A DNA stretch of 64,000 nucleotides from Mesorhizobium australicum WSM2073 (GTDB taxonomy: Bacteria > Pseudomonadota > Alphaproteobacteria > Rhizobiales > Rhizobiaceae), in assembly GCF_000230995.2 (NCBI RefSeq), contig NC_019973.1:2370001-2434000 (forward strand), given 5' to 3'. The translations under genes and the position numbers were made by a program. The notes beneath the pieces are model-generated. The model saw only the letters and a list, made by a program, of their open reading frames with translations. It ran no database searches and had not been told where the DNA came from. This document shows positions 1-9,217 of this stretch, piece by piece (within the stretch, counting starts at the first letter, position 1; every line of letters begins with the position of its first letter).

Positions 1-81
1 ACCATGTTAGCCGCTGGAACCGCCGGCGCTTATGCGCGTTCCCCTCTCATTGCGCGCCTATCGCGCGCCAGGGAGGAAGCA

Positions 82-270
82 ATGGGCATCGAGCAGGCAC
101 CGACCGCAAAAGGCAAGCAGGCAGCCACAGGATTGGAACAGGCGGCCGCCAGGGACGAGCGCAAGACCGAGGCCGAAACGGGACATCCGCTGAAGAAAGG
201 CGCCGATCGTTTCGAGGAACGCTCGAAAAGCTCCGACGGCAAGAGCGCCGGCGCCAAGCAGAAAGAGTAA
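82..270 (+). CDS. Small hydrophilic protein of unknown function
   Basis: A 62-residue, Lys/Glu/Ala-rich protein with no membrane segment or signal peptide. The start at 82 is preferred to an in-frame ATG at 4 because GGGAGGAAG lies just before it. The C-terminus (GHPLKKGADRFEERSK onward) is highly charged and probably disordered. No family is recognised. It lies 20 bp upstream of the broken alpha/beta hydrolase on the same strand. Confidence 0.55.
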   Translation: MGIEQAPTAKGKQAATGLEQAAARDERKTEAETGHPLKKGADRFEERSKSSDGKSAGAKQKE

Positions 271-290
271 GCGGCAGCAGTTCTGGACCG

Positions 291-1129
291 ATGCGGATGA
301 CCATCGAGTGGCGCCCGCCTGAACGCTTTGTCTTTCAGGGACATTCGATTGCCTGGGGCGTCATGGGGGAAGGACCGCCCGCCGTCGTTCTCCACGGCAC
401 GCCATTCTCCTCGGTCGAGTGGCGCCGCATCGCGCCATGGCTGGCGAAGCAGCGACGCGTCCACTATTTCGACATGCTTGGCTATGGCTGGTCGGACAAG
501 CCGGACGGCGATGTGTCGCGTGGCATGCAGAAAGAGCTGTTCGCGGCGCTCTATGCCCACTGGAAGCTGGAACGGCCCGACGTGGTCGCGCATGATTTCG
601 GCGGATCGACCGCTCTGCGCGGTCATCTGCTCAACGGTTGGAGTTCCGCTCGATGGTGCTGATCGATCCAGTGGCGATCAGCCCGCAAGGTTCGCCGCTG
701 GTCCAGGCAGCCAGGCAGAACGAGAAGGTTTTTGCCGGGCTGCCCGCATATGTCCACGAAGCGATCTTGCGGGCCTACATCGATGGCGCGACGGACAATT
801 CGTTGCGCACAGACGAGATGCAGGCCTATCTGCGTCCATGGCTTGGCGACGAGGGCCAGAAGGCGTTCTGGAGGCAAGTCGCGCAGGTGGACGACAAGTA
901 CACGGAGGAAGTGGAGTGGCGATATGGCGAGATTCGCTGTCCGGTCACCATCCTGTGGGGCGAAAATGACGATTGGATCCCGATAAAGGACGGCCGGGAG
1001 CTGGCGCGGCGCATTCCCGGTGCGACGTTTCAGACAGTCGCCGGCGCCAAGCATCTCGTCCAGGAAGACGCGCCGGAGGCGATCGCCGCAACGGTCCTCC
1101 AGTTCTGGCGGAGCCTGGAAGGCGGCTAG
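291..1129 (+). pseudogene. Alpha/beta hydrolase, single-base frameshift
   Basis: Two pieces in different frames join into one alpha/beta-fold hydrolase of about 280 residues. The N-terminal part (291 to about 638) has the oxyanion region VVLHGTPFSS and the motif DMLGYGWSDKP. The second part runs to the stop at 1127-1129, with the strand-7 acid region ILWGENDDWIP and the catalytic-His region GAKHLVQEDAP. The frame changes at 636-640, where one base appears missing after HLLNG; continuing in the other frame gives EFRSMVLIDPVA, as expected for the family. The nucleophile elbow reads AHDFGG, so Asp may replace Ser as in haloalkane dehalogenase-like members. Either an inactivated gene or a sequence error. 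Confidence 0.7.
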
Positions 1130-1452
1130 GGCGGTTCAGCGTTTGATAGAACCGCCGGACCGGCCCAATTTCCTTCGCTGGTCTTCGGCTCGTCTGATAT
1201 CTCGCGCTTGACCGTGTCGCGCACGCTGGCCAGCGCCGGCACCGAAAACTGGCTGCTATTGTCGGCGTCGCGGGTGAGGCCGAGCGTGGGACCGAGCAAA
1301 TGGCTGATCGACAGGCCGCCGCGCTCCAGCGCCTGCAACGTGGCCGGATCGGTGACGGCGACGCTGGGATCGAGCGTCACCGCGCCGGCATTCGCAAGCC
1401 CGAGGCACGGCAACGCCACCGGCATCGACAGGAAACACCTGATCGTCCTCAA
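1126..1452 (-). CDS. Small exported protein, TTG start
   Basis: A 108-residue protein. The best start is TTG at 1452, preceded by AAGGGGG about 9 bases upstream; this gives a basic then hydrophobic N-terminus (MRTIRCFLSMPVALPCLGL) resembling a signal peptide with cleavage after an Ala. The mature part is short and polar (DPATLQALERGG, SISHLLGPTLGLTRDADN). No family is recognised. It is convergent with the broken hydrolase, and the two stop codons overlap in the CTAG at 1126-1129. The start is uncertain because the only ATG in this area is ten codons inside. Confidence 0.5.
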   Translation of the reverse strand: MRTIRCFLSMPVALPCLGLANAGAVTLDPSVAVTDPATLQALERGGLSISHLLGPTLGLTRDADNSSQFSVPALASVRDTVKREISDEPKTSEGNWAGPAVLSNAEPP

Positions 1453-1644
1453 GCCTGGAACCCCCTTCCAATGCCGGCGATGCGACAGGCCTTGCGGCGC
1501 TCCCGGCCAGTGTGGTGGAGCGGCCATGCGGCGCTGCCTGGCCACAAAAATGCTGTGACTTGGAGCAACCATTGCGATACTTGTTTGTTGGATTGAGCCG
1601 GCCCTGCCGGAGCAATGGGGAAGTTTGCAGCACGAGGAGTTGCC

Positions 1645-2568
1645 ATGCTCTGGAGAGGCCGTCGTCAGAGTGACAATATCGAGGACGACCGCAGCGATGG
1701 CGGCGGCGGCGGGATCGGTGGTGGTGGCGGCCAGTTCCGCATTCCGATCGGTGGCCGCGCCGGTGGCGGCGGTAGCATATTCCTCGTCATCCTGGTGGTG
1801 CTGGCAGGATGGTATTTCGGCTTTGATCCCTCAACGATCCTGGGCGGTGGCGACGGTGGCCTGCTGCCAGGCGGCGGTGGCCAGATATCGGACAACAGCG
1901 GCGGCCAGGACAGCGGCGCAACGCCAGCCAATGACGAGATGAAGCAGTTCGTGGCGACCGTGCTCGCCGAGACGGAAGACACCTGGACCGGCATCTTCAA
2001 GTCGCAAGGCCTGACCTATGAGGACCCGAAGCTGGTGCTGTTTTCCGGCCAGGTCCGCTCCGCCTGCGGCTTTGCCTCGGCGGCGGCGGGACCGTTCTAT
2101 TGTCCGGGCGACCACAAGGTCTATCTCGACATGACCTTCTTCCAGCAGCTCGACCAGCAGTTCGGCGCTTCCGGCGAGTTCGCCCGCGCCTATGTCATCG
2201 CGCATGAGGTCGGCCACCACGTGCAGAACCTCACCGGCATCATGGGGAAGTTCAACCAGATGCGGCAAGGCATGAGCGAAGCCGATGCCAACCAGCTGTC
2301 GGTGCGCATCGAGTTGCAGGCCGACTGCTTCGCCGGCGTGTGGGCGCATTACACCGGGCAGAAGGGCATATTGGAGCAAGGCGACTTCGAAAGCGCGCTG
2401 AACGCGGCCAAGCAGATTGGCGACGATACGCTGCAGAAGAAGATGCAGGGCTATGTCGTGCCGGAAAGCTTCAACCACGGCACCTCGCAGCAGCGGCAGA
2501 CCTGGCTGACACGCGGATACAAGAGCGGCAAGCTTTCGGACTGCAACACGATGAGCGGCCCGCTCTAA
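1645..2568 (+). CDS. ypfJ: Neutral zinc metallopeptidase, YpfJ family
   Basis: A 307-residue membrane-anchored metalloprotease-like protein. The first 40 residues are Gly-rich and charged (RGRRQSDNIEDDRSDGG), followed by one transmembrane helix (about 44-60), a Gly-rich linker, and the conserved C-terminal domain. The zinc motif HEVGH lies at 187-191, with a later Glu-rich helix (RIELQADCFAGVWAH) that supplies the third ligand in this family. Length and order match the family. Start at 1645 is supported by GAGGAG. It stands alone, with 157 bp to the following MFS gene. Substrates of this family are unknown; the catalytic domain probably faces the periplasm. Confidence 0.9.
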   Translation: MLWRGRRQSDNIEDDRSDGGGGGIGGGGGQFRIPIGGRAGGGGSIFLVILVVLAGWYFGFDPSTILGGGDGGLLPGGGGQISDNSGGQDSGATPANDEMKQFVATVLAETEDTWTGIFKSQGLTYEDPKLVLFSGQVRSACGFASAAAGPFYCPGDHKVYLDMTFFQQLDQQFGASGEFARAYVIAHEVGHHVQNLTGIMGKFNQMRQGMSEADANQLSVRIELQADCFAGVWAHYTGQKGILEQGDFESALNAAKQIGDDTLQKKMQGYVVPESFNHGTSQQRQTWLTRGYKSGKLSDCNTMSGPL

Positions 2569-2725
2569 GCAGCCGTTTTCGGACATGGACCTGGCGGCCA
2601 ACGCGCCGTCAGGGAGTGTCAGGATCAAAGCTTCCTGCCTGTTCCCGCACTGTTCCTTTCCGCGGGCTCGCCTATAAGGTGCGTCCGCCCGCGCCCCCCA
2701 GGCGGCCAGAGGAGCTTGACCCATC

Positions 2726-3991
2726 ATGATCGATCCCAAAACCGCCAAGCGGGGCCTTGCGCTGGTTTTCACCACGCTGCTGCTCGATATCATCGGCTTC
2801 GGCATGATCATGCCGGTGCTGCCGGCCTTTCTCAGGGAATTGACCGGCGTCGGCATCAGCGAAGCGGCGATCGAGGGCGGCTGGCTGTTCTTCGTCTATG
2901 CGGCCATGCAGTTCTTCTTCGCGCCCATCATGGGCGGCCTGAGCGACCGATTCGGGCGGCGGCCGATCCTGCTCGCCTCGGTGTTGACCTTCTCCATCGA
3001 CAATTTGATCTGTGCCATCGCCTGGTCCTATCCGATGCTTTTCATCGGCCGCGTCCTGGCCGGCATTTCGGGCGCCAGCTATTCGACGACGTCGGCCTTC
3101 ATCGCCGATATTTCGAACGACGAGAACCGGGCGAAGAATTTCGGCCTGCTCGGCATCGCCTTCGGCGTCGGCTTCGTCATCGGGCCGGTGCTGGGCGGAT
3201 TGCTCGGTACGTTCGGGCCGCGCGTGCCGTTCTTTTTCGCCGCCGGGCTCGCCTTCGTGAACTTCCTCATCGCAATGTTCTTCCTGCCCGAAACGCTCGA
3301 TGAAAAGCACCGCCGCCGCTTCGAGTGGAAACGCGCCAACCCGGTCGGCACGCTTCTGCAGATGCGCCAATATCAGGGCATCGGCTGGATTGGGCTGGTC
3401 TTCTTCCTGATGACGCTCGGCCACATGATGTATCCGGCGGTGTGGTCGTTCGTCTCCAACTACCGCTACGGCTGGAGCGAGCAGCAGATCGGCTTCTCGC
3501 TCGGCGCTTTCGGCCTGTGCGGCGCCATCATCATGGGCACGGTGCTGCCGCGCGTCATCCCCAGGCTCGGCGAGTGGAGGACGGCGGTCATCGGCCTGAC
3601 GTTCACCGCGGCCAGCGCCTTCGGCTATGCCTTCGCCTCGCAAGGCTGGATGGTCTACGCGGTGATCGTCGTCGGCTGCCTGGAAGCGCTGGCCGATCCG
3701 CCGCTGAGAAGCCTCGCCGCAGCCAAGGTTCCCCCTTCGGCACAAGGCGAATTGCAAGGCGCGATGACCTCGATCTTCTCGATCACCTCGATCGTCACGC
3801 CGCTGCTCTATACCGCGATCTTTTCCTGGTTCACCGGCCCCAGCGCGCCCGTCACCTTCGGCGGCGCGCCCTATCTGGTCGGTGCATGCTTCCTGGTGCT
3901 GGCGGTCATCGTCTTCGTCACCAAGGTGGCCAGGCCGGCGACGGTCATGACTGTCACGAACGATGTCGTGGAAGATGGAGCCCAGCTATGA
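2726..3991 (+). CDS. MFS drug transporter, TetA-like (DHA1 family)
   Basis: A 421-residue, 12-helix major facilitator of the tetracycline/multidrug proton antiporter type. Helix 1 carries LLLDIIGFGMIMPVLP, typical of TetA/TCR proteins. Motif A between helices 2 and 3 is GGLSDRFGRRP, and motif C-like GFVIGPVLGGLLG lies in helix 5. The start ATG has AGGAGC upstream. No tetR-type gene is adjacent, unlike true tetracycline determinants, so the substrate is unknown. It is convergent with carA, 33 bp away. Confidence 0.85.
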   Translation: MIDPKTAKRGLALVFTTLLLDIIGFGMIMPVLPAFLRELTGVGISEAAIEGGWLFFVYAAMQFFFAPIMGGLSDRFGRRPILLASVLTFSIDNLICAIAWSYPMLFIGRVLAGISGASYSTTSAFIADISNDENRAKNFGLLGIAFGVGFVIGPVLGGLLGTFGPRVPFFFAAGLAFVNFLIAMFFLPETLDEKHRRRFEWKRANPVGTLLQMRQYQGIGWIGLVFFLMTLGHMMYPAVWSFVSNYRYGWSEQQIGFSLGAFGLCGAIIMGTVLPRVIPRLGEWRTAVIGLTFTAASAFGYAFASQGWMVYAVIVVGCLEALADPPLRSLAAAKVPPSAQGELQGAMTSIFSITSIVTPLLYTAIFSWFTGPSAPVTFGGAPYLVGACFLVLAVIVFVTKVARPATVMTVTNDVVEDGAQL

Positions 3992-4024
3992 GCCGGAGGC
4001 AAGTGAGGGGTGGCGCGACGCGTC

Positions 4025-5230
4025 TCAGGCCCTTTCCGCCAGCAATTCCTCGCCGCGCTTTTCGCGGATGAGGTTGACGAAGCGGCGGAACAGGTAGTGC
4101 GAATCCTGTGGGCCGGGCGAAGCCTCGGGGTGATGCTGGACCGAGAACACCGGGCGGCCGGTCAACGCGATGCCGCAATTCGAGCCGTCGAACAGCGAGA
4201 CATGGGTTTCCTCGACACCCGCGGGCAGCGAGTCGGCATCGACGGCAAAGCCGTGGTTCATCGAAACGATCTCGACCTTGCCGGTGGTGTGATCCTTGAC
4301 CGGATGGTTGGCGCCGTGATGGCCCTGGTGCATTTTGGCGGTCTTGCCGCCCAGCGCCAACGCCAGCATCTGGTGGCCGAGGCAAATGCCGAACACCGGA
4401 ATGTCGGTCTTGAGCAGGTCCTGGATGACCGGCACGGCATAGTCGCCGGTGGCTTCCGGGTCGCCGGGGCCGTTGGAGAGGAAAATGCCGTCGGGCCGCA
4501 TGGCGAGGATTTCTTCCGAACCGGTGCTGGCCGGAACCACCGTCACCTTGGCGCCCAGACCGGCGAGCAGCCGCAATATGTTGCGCTTGACGCCGTAGTC
4601 GATGGCGACGACGTGCAGCGAAGGCTCCGCCTGTTCGCCAAAGCCTTCGTTCCACGCCCAAGGCGTCTCGCGCCAGACAGAAGACTGGCCCGACGTGACC
4701 TCCTTGGCGAGATCGAGCCCGATCAGGCCCGACCATGCGGCGGCACGCCGCTTCAGGTCGTCGAGGTCGAAGACGCCGTCGGGCGCGTGGGCGATGACGG
4801 CATTGGGCATGCCCTTTTCGCGGATCAGCGCGGTGAGCGCGCGGGTGTCGATGCCCGACAGCGCGACGATGCCCCGCTTCTTCAGCCACTGGTCGAGATG
4901 GCCAGCGGCGCGGTAATTGGACGGGTTGGTGACGTCGGCCTTGAACACGGCACCGACGGCGCCGGCACGAGCGGCCGGATTGAGGTCTTCGATGTCCTCG
5001 CCATTGGTGCCGATATTGCCGATATGCGGGAAGGTGAAGGTGACGATCTGGCCGGCATAGGACGGGTCGGTGAGGATTTCCTGGTAGCCGGTAAGTGCCG
5101 TGTTGAAGCAGACCTCGGCGACCGCCGAGCCGGTGGCGCCGAGGCCGCGACCCTCGATGACGGTGCCGTCGGTCAGCACCAGAAGGGCGGTCGGCTTTTC
5201 AGTGGCCCAGGCGGGCGTCATCTCGGCCAT
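4025..5230 (-). CDS. carA: Carbamoyl-phosphate synthase small subunit
   Basis: A 401-residue glutaminase subunit of carbamoyl-phosphate synthase. It hydrolyses glutamine and channels ammonia to CarB for arginine and pyrimidine synthesis. The N-terminal CPSase small-chain domain begins LVLTDGTVIEGRGLGATG, and the C-terminal class I glutamine amidotransferase domain has the nucleophile Cys in FGICLGHQML and the His/Glu pair in QHHPEASPGP. Start at 5230 has GATAGGAGT upstream. carB is not in the window. The gene is intact and full length. Confidence 0.97.
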   Translation of the reverse strand: MAEMTPAWATEKPTALLVLTDGTVIEGRGLGATGSAVAEVCFNTALTGYQEILTDPSYAGQIVTFTFPHIGNIGTNGEDIEDLNPAARAGAVGAVFKADVTNPSNYRAAGHLDQWLKKRGIVALSGIDTRALTALIREKGMPNAVIAHAPDGVFDLDDLKRRAAAWSGLIGLDLAKEVTSGQSSVWRETPWAWNEGFGEQAEPSLHVVAIDYGVKRNILRLLAGLGAKVTVVPASTGSEEILAMRPDGIFLSNGPGDPEATGDYAVPVIQDLLKTDIPVFGICLGHQMLALALGGKTAKMHQGHHGANHPVKDHTTGKVEIVSMNHGFAVDADSLPAGVEETHVSLFDGSNCGIALTGRPVFSVQHHPEASPGPQDSHYLFRRFVNLIREKRGEELLAERA

Positions 5231-5505
5231 GGCGGCACTCCTATCAAGCCGCGCGCTTCCATAGCCCGGCGGGCGTTGGCGCGGCAAACGGCGCGAAGCG
5301 GCGAATTCGCGGCCTCCACGCACCCAAGCTTCAGTTCATGCAAGGCCCAGTACATAGGGGAAGGGGACAGGGCGGTCAATGATCATGCGAAAGAGGGCCG
5401 CAATTTATTTCATTGAGGAATATCATAGGCTTGCCCGGGCATATCAGAGTTTGCGTTGGCCTGTCCCCGGCGCTATTGTCCGCGCCGACCGAAGGAGAGA
5501 GAGCA

Positions 5506-5955
5506 ATGCGCGCGAAAATCGCCGAATCCCTGAAGACCGCGATGAAGGCGCAGGACAAGCACCGGCTGCCGACATTGCGGCTGATCCAAGCCGCCATCCA
5601 CGACCGCGACATCGCCAATCGCGGTGCCGGCAAGGAACCCGCCAGCGATGAGGAAATCCTGCAGATCCTGGCCAAGATGGTGAAGCAGCGCGAGGAATCG
5701 GCCAAGGCGTTCGAGGACGGCAAGCGCCCGGAACTGGCCGCGCAGGAACGCGGCGAGATGGAGATCATCCGCGGCTTCCTGCCGACGCAGCTTGACGATG
5801 CGGCGGTCACGGCGGCGGCGCGCGAGGCGATAGCGGCGACCGGTGCGGCCAGCCAGAAGGACATGGGCAAGGTGATCGCGGCGCTGAAGCAGAAATATGC
5901 CGGCCAGATGGATTTCGGCAAGGCGAGCGGCATCGTCAAGGCGCTGCTGCAGTAG
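5506..5955 (+). CDS. yqeY: GatB/YqeY domain-containing protein
   Basis: A 149-residue YqeY-family protein resembling the C-terminal, tRNA-contacting domain of GatB/GatE. It shows the typical start (MRAKIAESLKTAMKAQDK), the central AKMVKQREESAKAFEDGKR and the closing KDMGKVIAAL..YAGQMDFGKAS. GGAGAGAGCA precedes the start. It is divergent from carA across 275 bp; a weak promoter-like TTGCGT-N16-CTATTG lies at about 5451-5478. In related rhizobia YqeY is commonly near dnaG and rpoD; here almost 10 kb of other genes intervene. Confidence 0.93.
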   Translation: MRAKIAESLKTAMKAQDKHRLPTLRLIQAAIHDRDIANRGAGKEPASDEEILQILAKMVKQREESAKAFEDGKRPELAAQERGEMEIIRGFLPTQLDDAAVTAAAREAIAATGAASQKDMGKVIAALKQKYAGQMDFGKASGIVKALLQ

Positions 5956-6019
5956 GGCTTTCTACTCTCGCATCGTCGGCTTCCAACACGGCCACTCGAC
6001 GCCAAGGCGCGGCTTGCTG

Positions 6020-6937
6020 TTAGGCCCGAGGTTCCAATGCGCGGCGCAATGCCGGTGCTTCCTGCTGGATATGGTCCCACAAGCGATTGGCGATCGGGCC
6101 GTGCGGCCGGTCGCGGCGGCGCGCCACCACCAATTCGTCGGTGCGGCCCGGCAGATGGCTGCCGGCTATGGATATTAGCTGGCCGTCATGCAGCTCTTCA
6201 GCGATCAGGAAGTGAGGCAGGTGGCCCCAGCCGAGCCCTTGCAGGATGAGTTCCTTCTTCATGGCCTGATCGGGGACCAGGCATTGCGGCGCCCCCTCGG
6301 CTACGAAGTAATCCTGTCGTGGCGAATGCAGGGCGGTGTCGCGCATCACGCACTGGGTGAATGCCTGCATTTTCTCCAGTGTGACCGGTTGGTCGACGCG
6401 CTCCGGCAGAAAGCCCGGCGCCACGACGGGAATGAACGACACCTTGCTGAGATCGATCCATTCCACCCGTACGTCGCCCTTGTCGATCCAGTGCAGGATG
6501 AGATCGGCTTTGTCGTCAAAAAGGCGTTCCCACGGGCCGCCGACGGCTTCGAAATGGAGATGCAGCCGCGTGCCGGGGCACTGGGCGAAGAACCGCCCAA
6601 GCATGCCCAGTACGTGCGGGCGCGGGCAGAGGTCGCCGATCACGACGTGGATATCGCTTTCCTCGCCCATCGAGAGCTGGGCGGCGTGGACGCTCAGGCC
6701 TTCCAGTTCGCGCAGCAGCGATTGCGCCCGTCGATGGAACGACAGCCCCGCTTCGGTCGCCCGTACGCGATAGCCGCCGCGATCCAGGAGGACGAGATCA
6801 AGCTGTCGTTCGAGCCTGGCGACGGCGGCGAACACCGCCGGATGCGAGCGATGGAGCAGGGCCGCGGCCGGCTGAAAGCCGCCGCAGCGGATCACTGCGT
6901 CGAAGCACTGGAGGTCGTGCAAGGTGAATTCGGCCAT
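6020..6937 (-). CDS. LysR-family transcriptional regulator
   Basis: A 305-residue LysR-type regulator: N-terminal winged HTH (FDAVIRCGGFQPAAALLHRS, then VARLERQLDLVLLDR) and a C-terminal effector-binding domain. It is divergent from the enol-lactonase-like gene at 7038, so that gene is the likely target. The 100-bp intergenic space holds an ATTACA-N16-TGTAAT dyad. The ligand cannot be told from sequence. Confidence 0.9.
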   Translation of the reverse strand: MAEFTLHDLQCFDAVIRCGGFQPAAALLHRSHPAVFAAVARLERQLDLVLLDRGGYRVRATEAGLSFHRRAQSLLRELEGLSVHAAQLSMGEESDIHVVIGDLCPRPHVLGMLGRFFAQCPGTRLHLHFEAVGGPWERLFDDKADLILHWIDKGDVRVEWIDLSKVSFIPVVAPGFLPERVDQPVTLEKMQAFTQCVMRDTALHSPRQDYFVAEGAPQCLVPDQAMKKELILQGLGWGHLPHFLIAEELHDGQLISIAGSHLPGRTDELVVARRRDRPHGPIANRLWDHIQQEAPALRRALEPRA

Positions 6938-6947
6938 GTCAGCTTTG

Positions 6948-6975
6948 ATTACAGAGATTGTCTTATCTTTGTAAT
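6948..6975. promoter_or_regulatory. Candidate LysR operator
   Basis: An inverted repeat ATTACA-N16-TGTAAT lies between the divergent LysR gene and the hydrolase gene, on the LysR side. The position and the AT-rich centre fit a LysR recognition/activation site; binding is inferred. Confidence 0.4.
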
Positions 6976-7037
6976 ATCACCAAATCCCGGCCACAGCTAC
7001 GCTTTGCCTCATTCAACGTTCCAAAAGGATTTTAATC

Positions 7038-7829
7038 ATGAGTGAGCTGAATTTCGTGACTGTCGGCGACGGCACGCGCATCGCCTACCGGCTCGACGGT
7101 GACGCTGGGCAACCGGTGCTGGTGCTGTCCAACTCCATCGCCACGACGCTGCACATGTGGGATGGCCAGATCGGCGAACTGTCCAGGCATTTCCGCGTTC
7201 TGCGCTACGATTTTCGCGGCCATGGCGGATCGAGCGTGCCGGTCGGCGCCTATTCGCTCGACCGGCTTGGCCGCGACGTGATCGAACTCATCGACGCGCT
7301 CGGCCTTGGCCAGGTGCATTTCCTCGGCCTGTCGCTGGGCGGTTTCGTTGGGCAGTGGCTTGGCATCCACGCGCCCGAGCGGGTCGACCGGCTGATCCTG
7401 AGCAACACTTCATCTCACCTCTCGCCGGCAAGTTATTTCGACGAGCGGATCGCCGTCGTGCGGCAGGCGCCGGACATGTCGGAAACCGCCGAAGTGTTCC
7501 TCAACAACTGGTTCCCGGCCGGCATGGTGGCGGCCAACGAGCCCGTCATCGAGAAATTCCGCGCCATGTTGCTTGAGATCGACCGTCTGGGCCTGGCGGG
7601 TCTATTCGCCGCGGTTCGCGACGCCGACCTTCGCCGCACGGTGGCCCTGATCAACCGGCCGACATTGGTAATCGCCGGCCAGCATGACACGGTGACAGCG
7701 GCAAGCCACAGCGAACTGATCGCGGCAGCCGTGCCCGGGGCGAAGCTTGTCGTGCTGCCCGCGGTTCACCTGTCGAACGTGGAATACCCCACCGAGTTCA
7801 TGCAGGCCGTGCTCGATTTCCTGCACTGA
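7038..7829 (+). CDS. pcaD: 3-oxoadipate enol-lactonase-like alpha/beta hydrolase
   Basis: A 263-residue alpha/beta hydrolase resembling PcaD, which hydrolyses 3-oxoadipate enol-lactone in the protocatechuate branch of the beta-ketoadipate pathway. The oxyanion motif is LVLSNSIATTLHMW, the nucleophile Ser99 sits in GLSLGG, the acid is in IAGQHDTVT, and the His is in PAVHLSN. No other pca genes (pcaHGCB, pcaIJ) are nearby, so it may be a paralogue with a different lactone or ester substrate. AAAGGA precedes the start. Probably controlled by the divergent LysR. Confidence 0.75.
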   Translation: MSELNFVTVGDGTRIAYRLDGDAGQPVLVLSNSIATTLHMWDGQIGELSRHFRVLRYDFRGHGGSSVPVGAYSLDRLGRDVIELIDALGLGQVHFLGLSLGGFVGQWLGIHAPERVDRLILSNTSSHLSPASYFDERIAVVRQAPDMSETAEVFLNNWFPAGMVAANEPVIEKFRAMLLEIDRLGLAGLFAAVRDADLRRTVALINRPTLVIAGQHDTVTAASHSELIAAAVPGAKLVVLPAVHLSNVEYPTEFMQAVLDFLH

Positions 7830-7856
7830 GCCGGAGCAGGGGGCCGTGGGTCCATC

Positions 7857-8849
7857 TCACGGCTCCTTGCAGATCGGCAGTGGCTGCGGCGGCGCCGCCG
7901 GATGGTCCTTCTTGTACTGGGCAATGACCGGCTCAAGGGTTTTTCGCGGCCAGAATTTCGGCGTACCGATCTCTTTCAGGCAGGATGCGTTCCAGTAGGT
8001 GCCTGAACCGGAATGGCCGTTTGCCACGGCGGCGATGTCGCGCGATTCCGGATAGATATAGAGCGTGGTGGGGTTGTCCTTCACCATCGAGATGAGCTGC
8101 CTGGCATCGGCCGGCGACCAGCTGGTGCAGCCATTGCTGCGGCCGCCGGCATAGTCCACCAGCTTGCCGAACGGCACGAAGCCGTCATGGTCGGCATAGG
8201 AACTGCTCGGGCTCTTGCGCAGGCACATGCCGCGCAGCACCTGCGCCGCGTGGCCGCCGATCACGCGCTGCCTTGCGTTGGCGGCTTCGCCTTCGCCGTC
8301 GAACTGGATGAAAGTGCGCTGGAAGGCCACGTCCTGTTTGGCGCCGATGCGATAATAGCCCTTGAACGAGGTTTTCGCCTCGCGGGTCATGTAGGGACCG
8401 CCGGCGGTAAGTTCCGAATCCATGGCATTGCCGAAATTCCTGGCGCAGCGCCTGCCATTGGAGAAATCCACCGTGCCTTTCAGGTTGCGGCCGCCGCCGT
8501 GACCCGACGAAATCGCGCGAAACGACTGGCTGGCTTCGCATACGACATAGTAGCGGCGCCCGAGCACGCCATTGCCCAAATCGCCGGGACGGGTGGCGTC
8601 CATGGCGAAGTAGCAGGGGTTCCGGACGACACCCTGCGCGACCTTTTTCAGGTAAAGCGCGCGCGCCCGCTCCAGCACCACTTGTGAAATCTGGCCATCG
8701 CCATCTCCGACATGGGCCTGCAGCCAGGCCGGAATGGCCGATGGCGCGGCAAAGGACCGGGCCGATGCCATCAAGGCCATGACGACGACGAGGAGACCGA
8801 GGAACGTAACGACCCCCAACGGGACAGATCTCAACCGCACCGGACCCAT
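7857..8849 (-). CDS. Murein L,D-transpeptidase catalytic-domain protein (YkuD_2 type)
   Basis: About 330 residues. Signal-anchor N-terminus (VVTFLGLLVVVMALMASARSFA), then a cysteine transpeptidase domain with SGHGGGRNLKG and the active-site Cys motif SNGCTSW. Members cross-link peptidoglycan or attach proteins to it in the periplasm. The start is ambiguous: ATG at 8849 has AGGAG very close (about 2 bases), whereas the in-frame ATG at 8900 has no ribosome site and would add 17 polar residues before the signal. It is convergent with the hydrolase at 7829. Confidence 0.8.
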   Translation of the reverse strand: MGPVRLRSVPLGVVTFLGLLVVVMALMASARSFAAPSAIPAWLQAHVGDGDGQISQVVLERARALYLKKVAQGVVRNPCYFAMDATRPGDLGNGVLGRRYYVVCEASQSFRAISSGHGGGRNLKGTVDFSNGRRCARNFGNAMDSELTAGGPYMTREAKTSFKGYYRIGAKQDVAFQRTFIQFDGEGEAANARQRVIGGHAAQVLRGMCLRKSPSSSYADHDGFVPFGKLVDYAGGRSNGCTSWSPADARQLISMVKDNPTTLYIYPESRDIAAVANGHSGSGTYWNASCLKEIGTPKFWPRKTLEPVIAQYKKDHPAAPPQPLPICKEP

Positions 8850-9217
8850 TCTCCTGTCGAAGCCGTTTGTGATCCCTGCGGAATCACCCGAGGCGATCAT
8901 AAAACGCGGCGCGCCGTCAGGCGAAACACATCTTGTTTAGCGCACCGGCAAGTAGGCGCGAAAAGACCAGGCCGACGCGCAACCCTCCATAAACGGACAT
9001 GCTGGGTCAAGGCTTGCGGCGGGAGCCTCCATATCTACGAACGCCCGATTTTCGAGCCGGCTCGATTGGGCTATGATCTGATTCTGGCGCGGCCCACGCC
9101 TCCTCCCTCCGCCGGGAAAGCATCGTTCATGCGGGGCCATCCAATCACCGCACCGACTGTTCGAGCACCAGGCATAAGGAGGGGTTGCAAAAACTGCTCG
9201 CACCAGGAGGTTTTGCG
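8850..9217. other. Intergenic region without a gene
   Basis: The 368 bp between the divergent transpeptidase and DnaB-like genes encode nothing convincing. Both transcripts should start here. A TATGAT at about 9071-9076 could be a -10 box for the rightward gene, but no good -35 is visible. AGGAGG just before 9218 is the ribosome site of the next gene. Confidence 0.4.

Noticed and set aside
7845..7865. GCCGTG / CACGGC stem between convergent genes at 7.85 kb
   Set aside because: Short stem, no T run on either strand; too weak to call a terminator.
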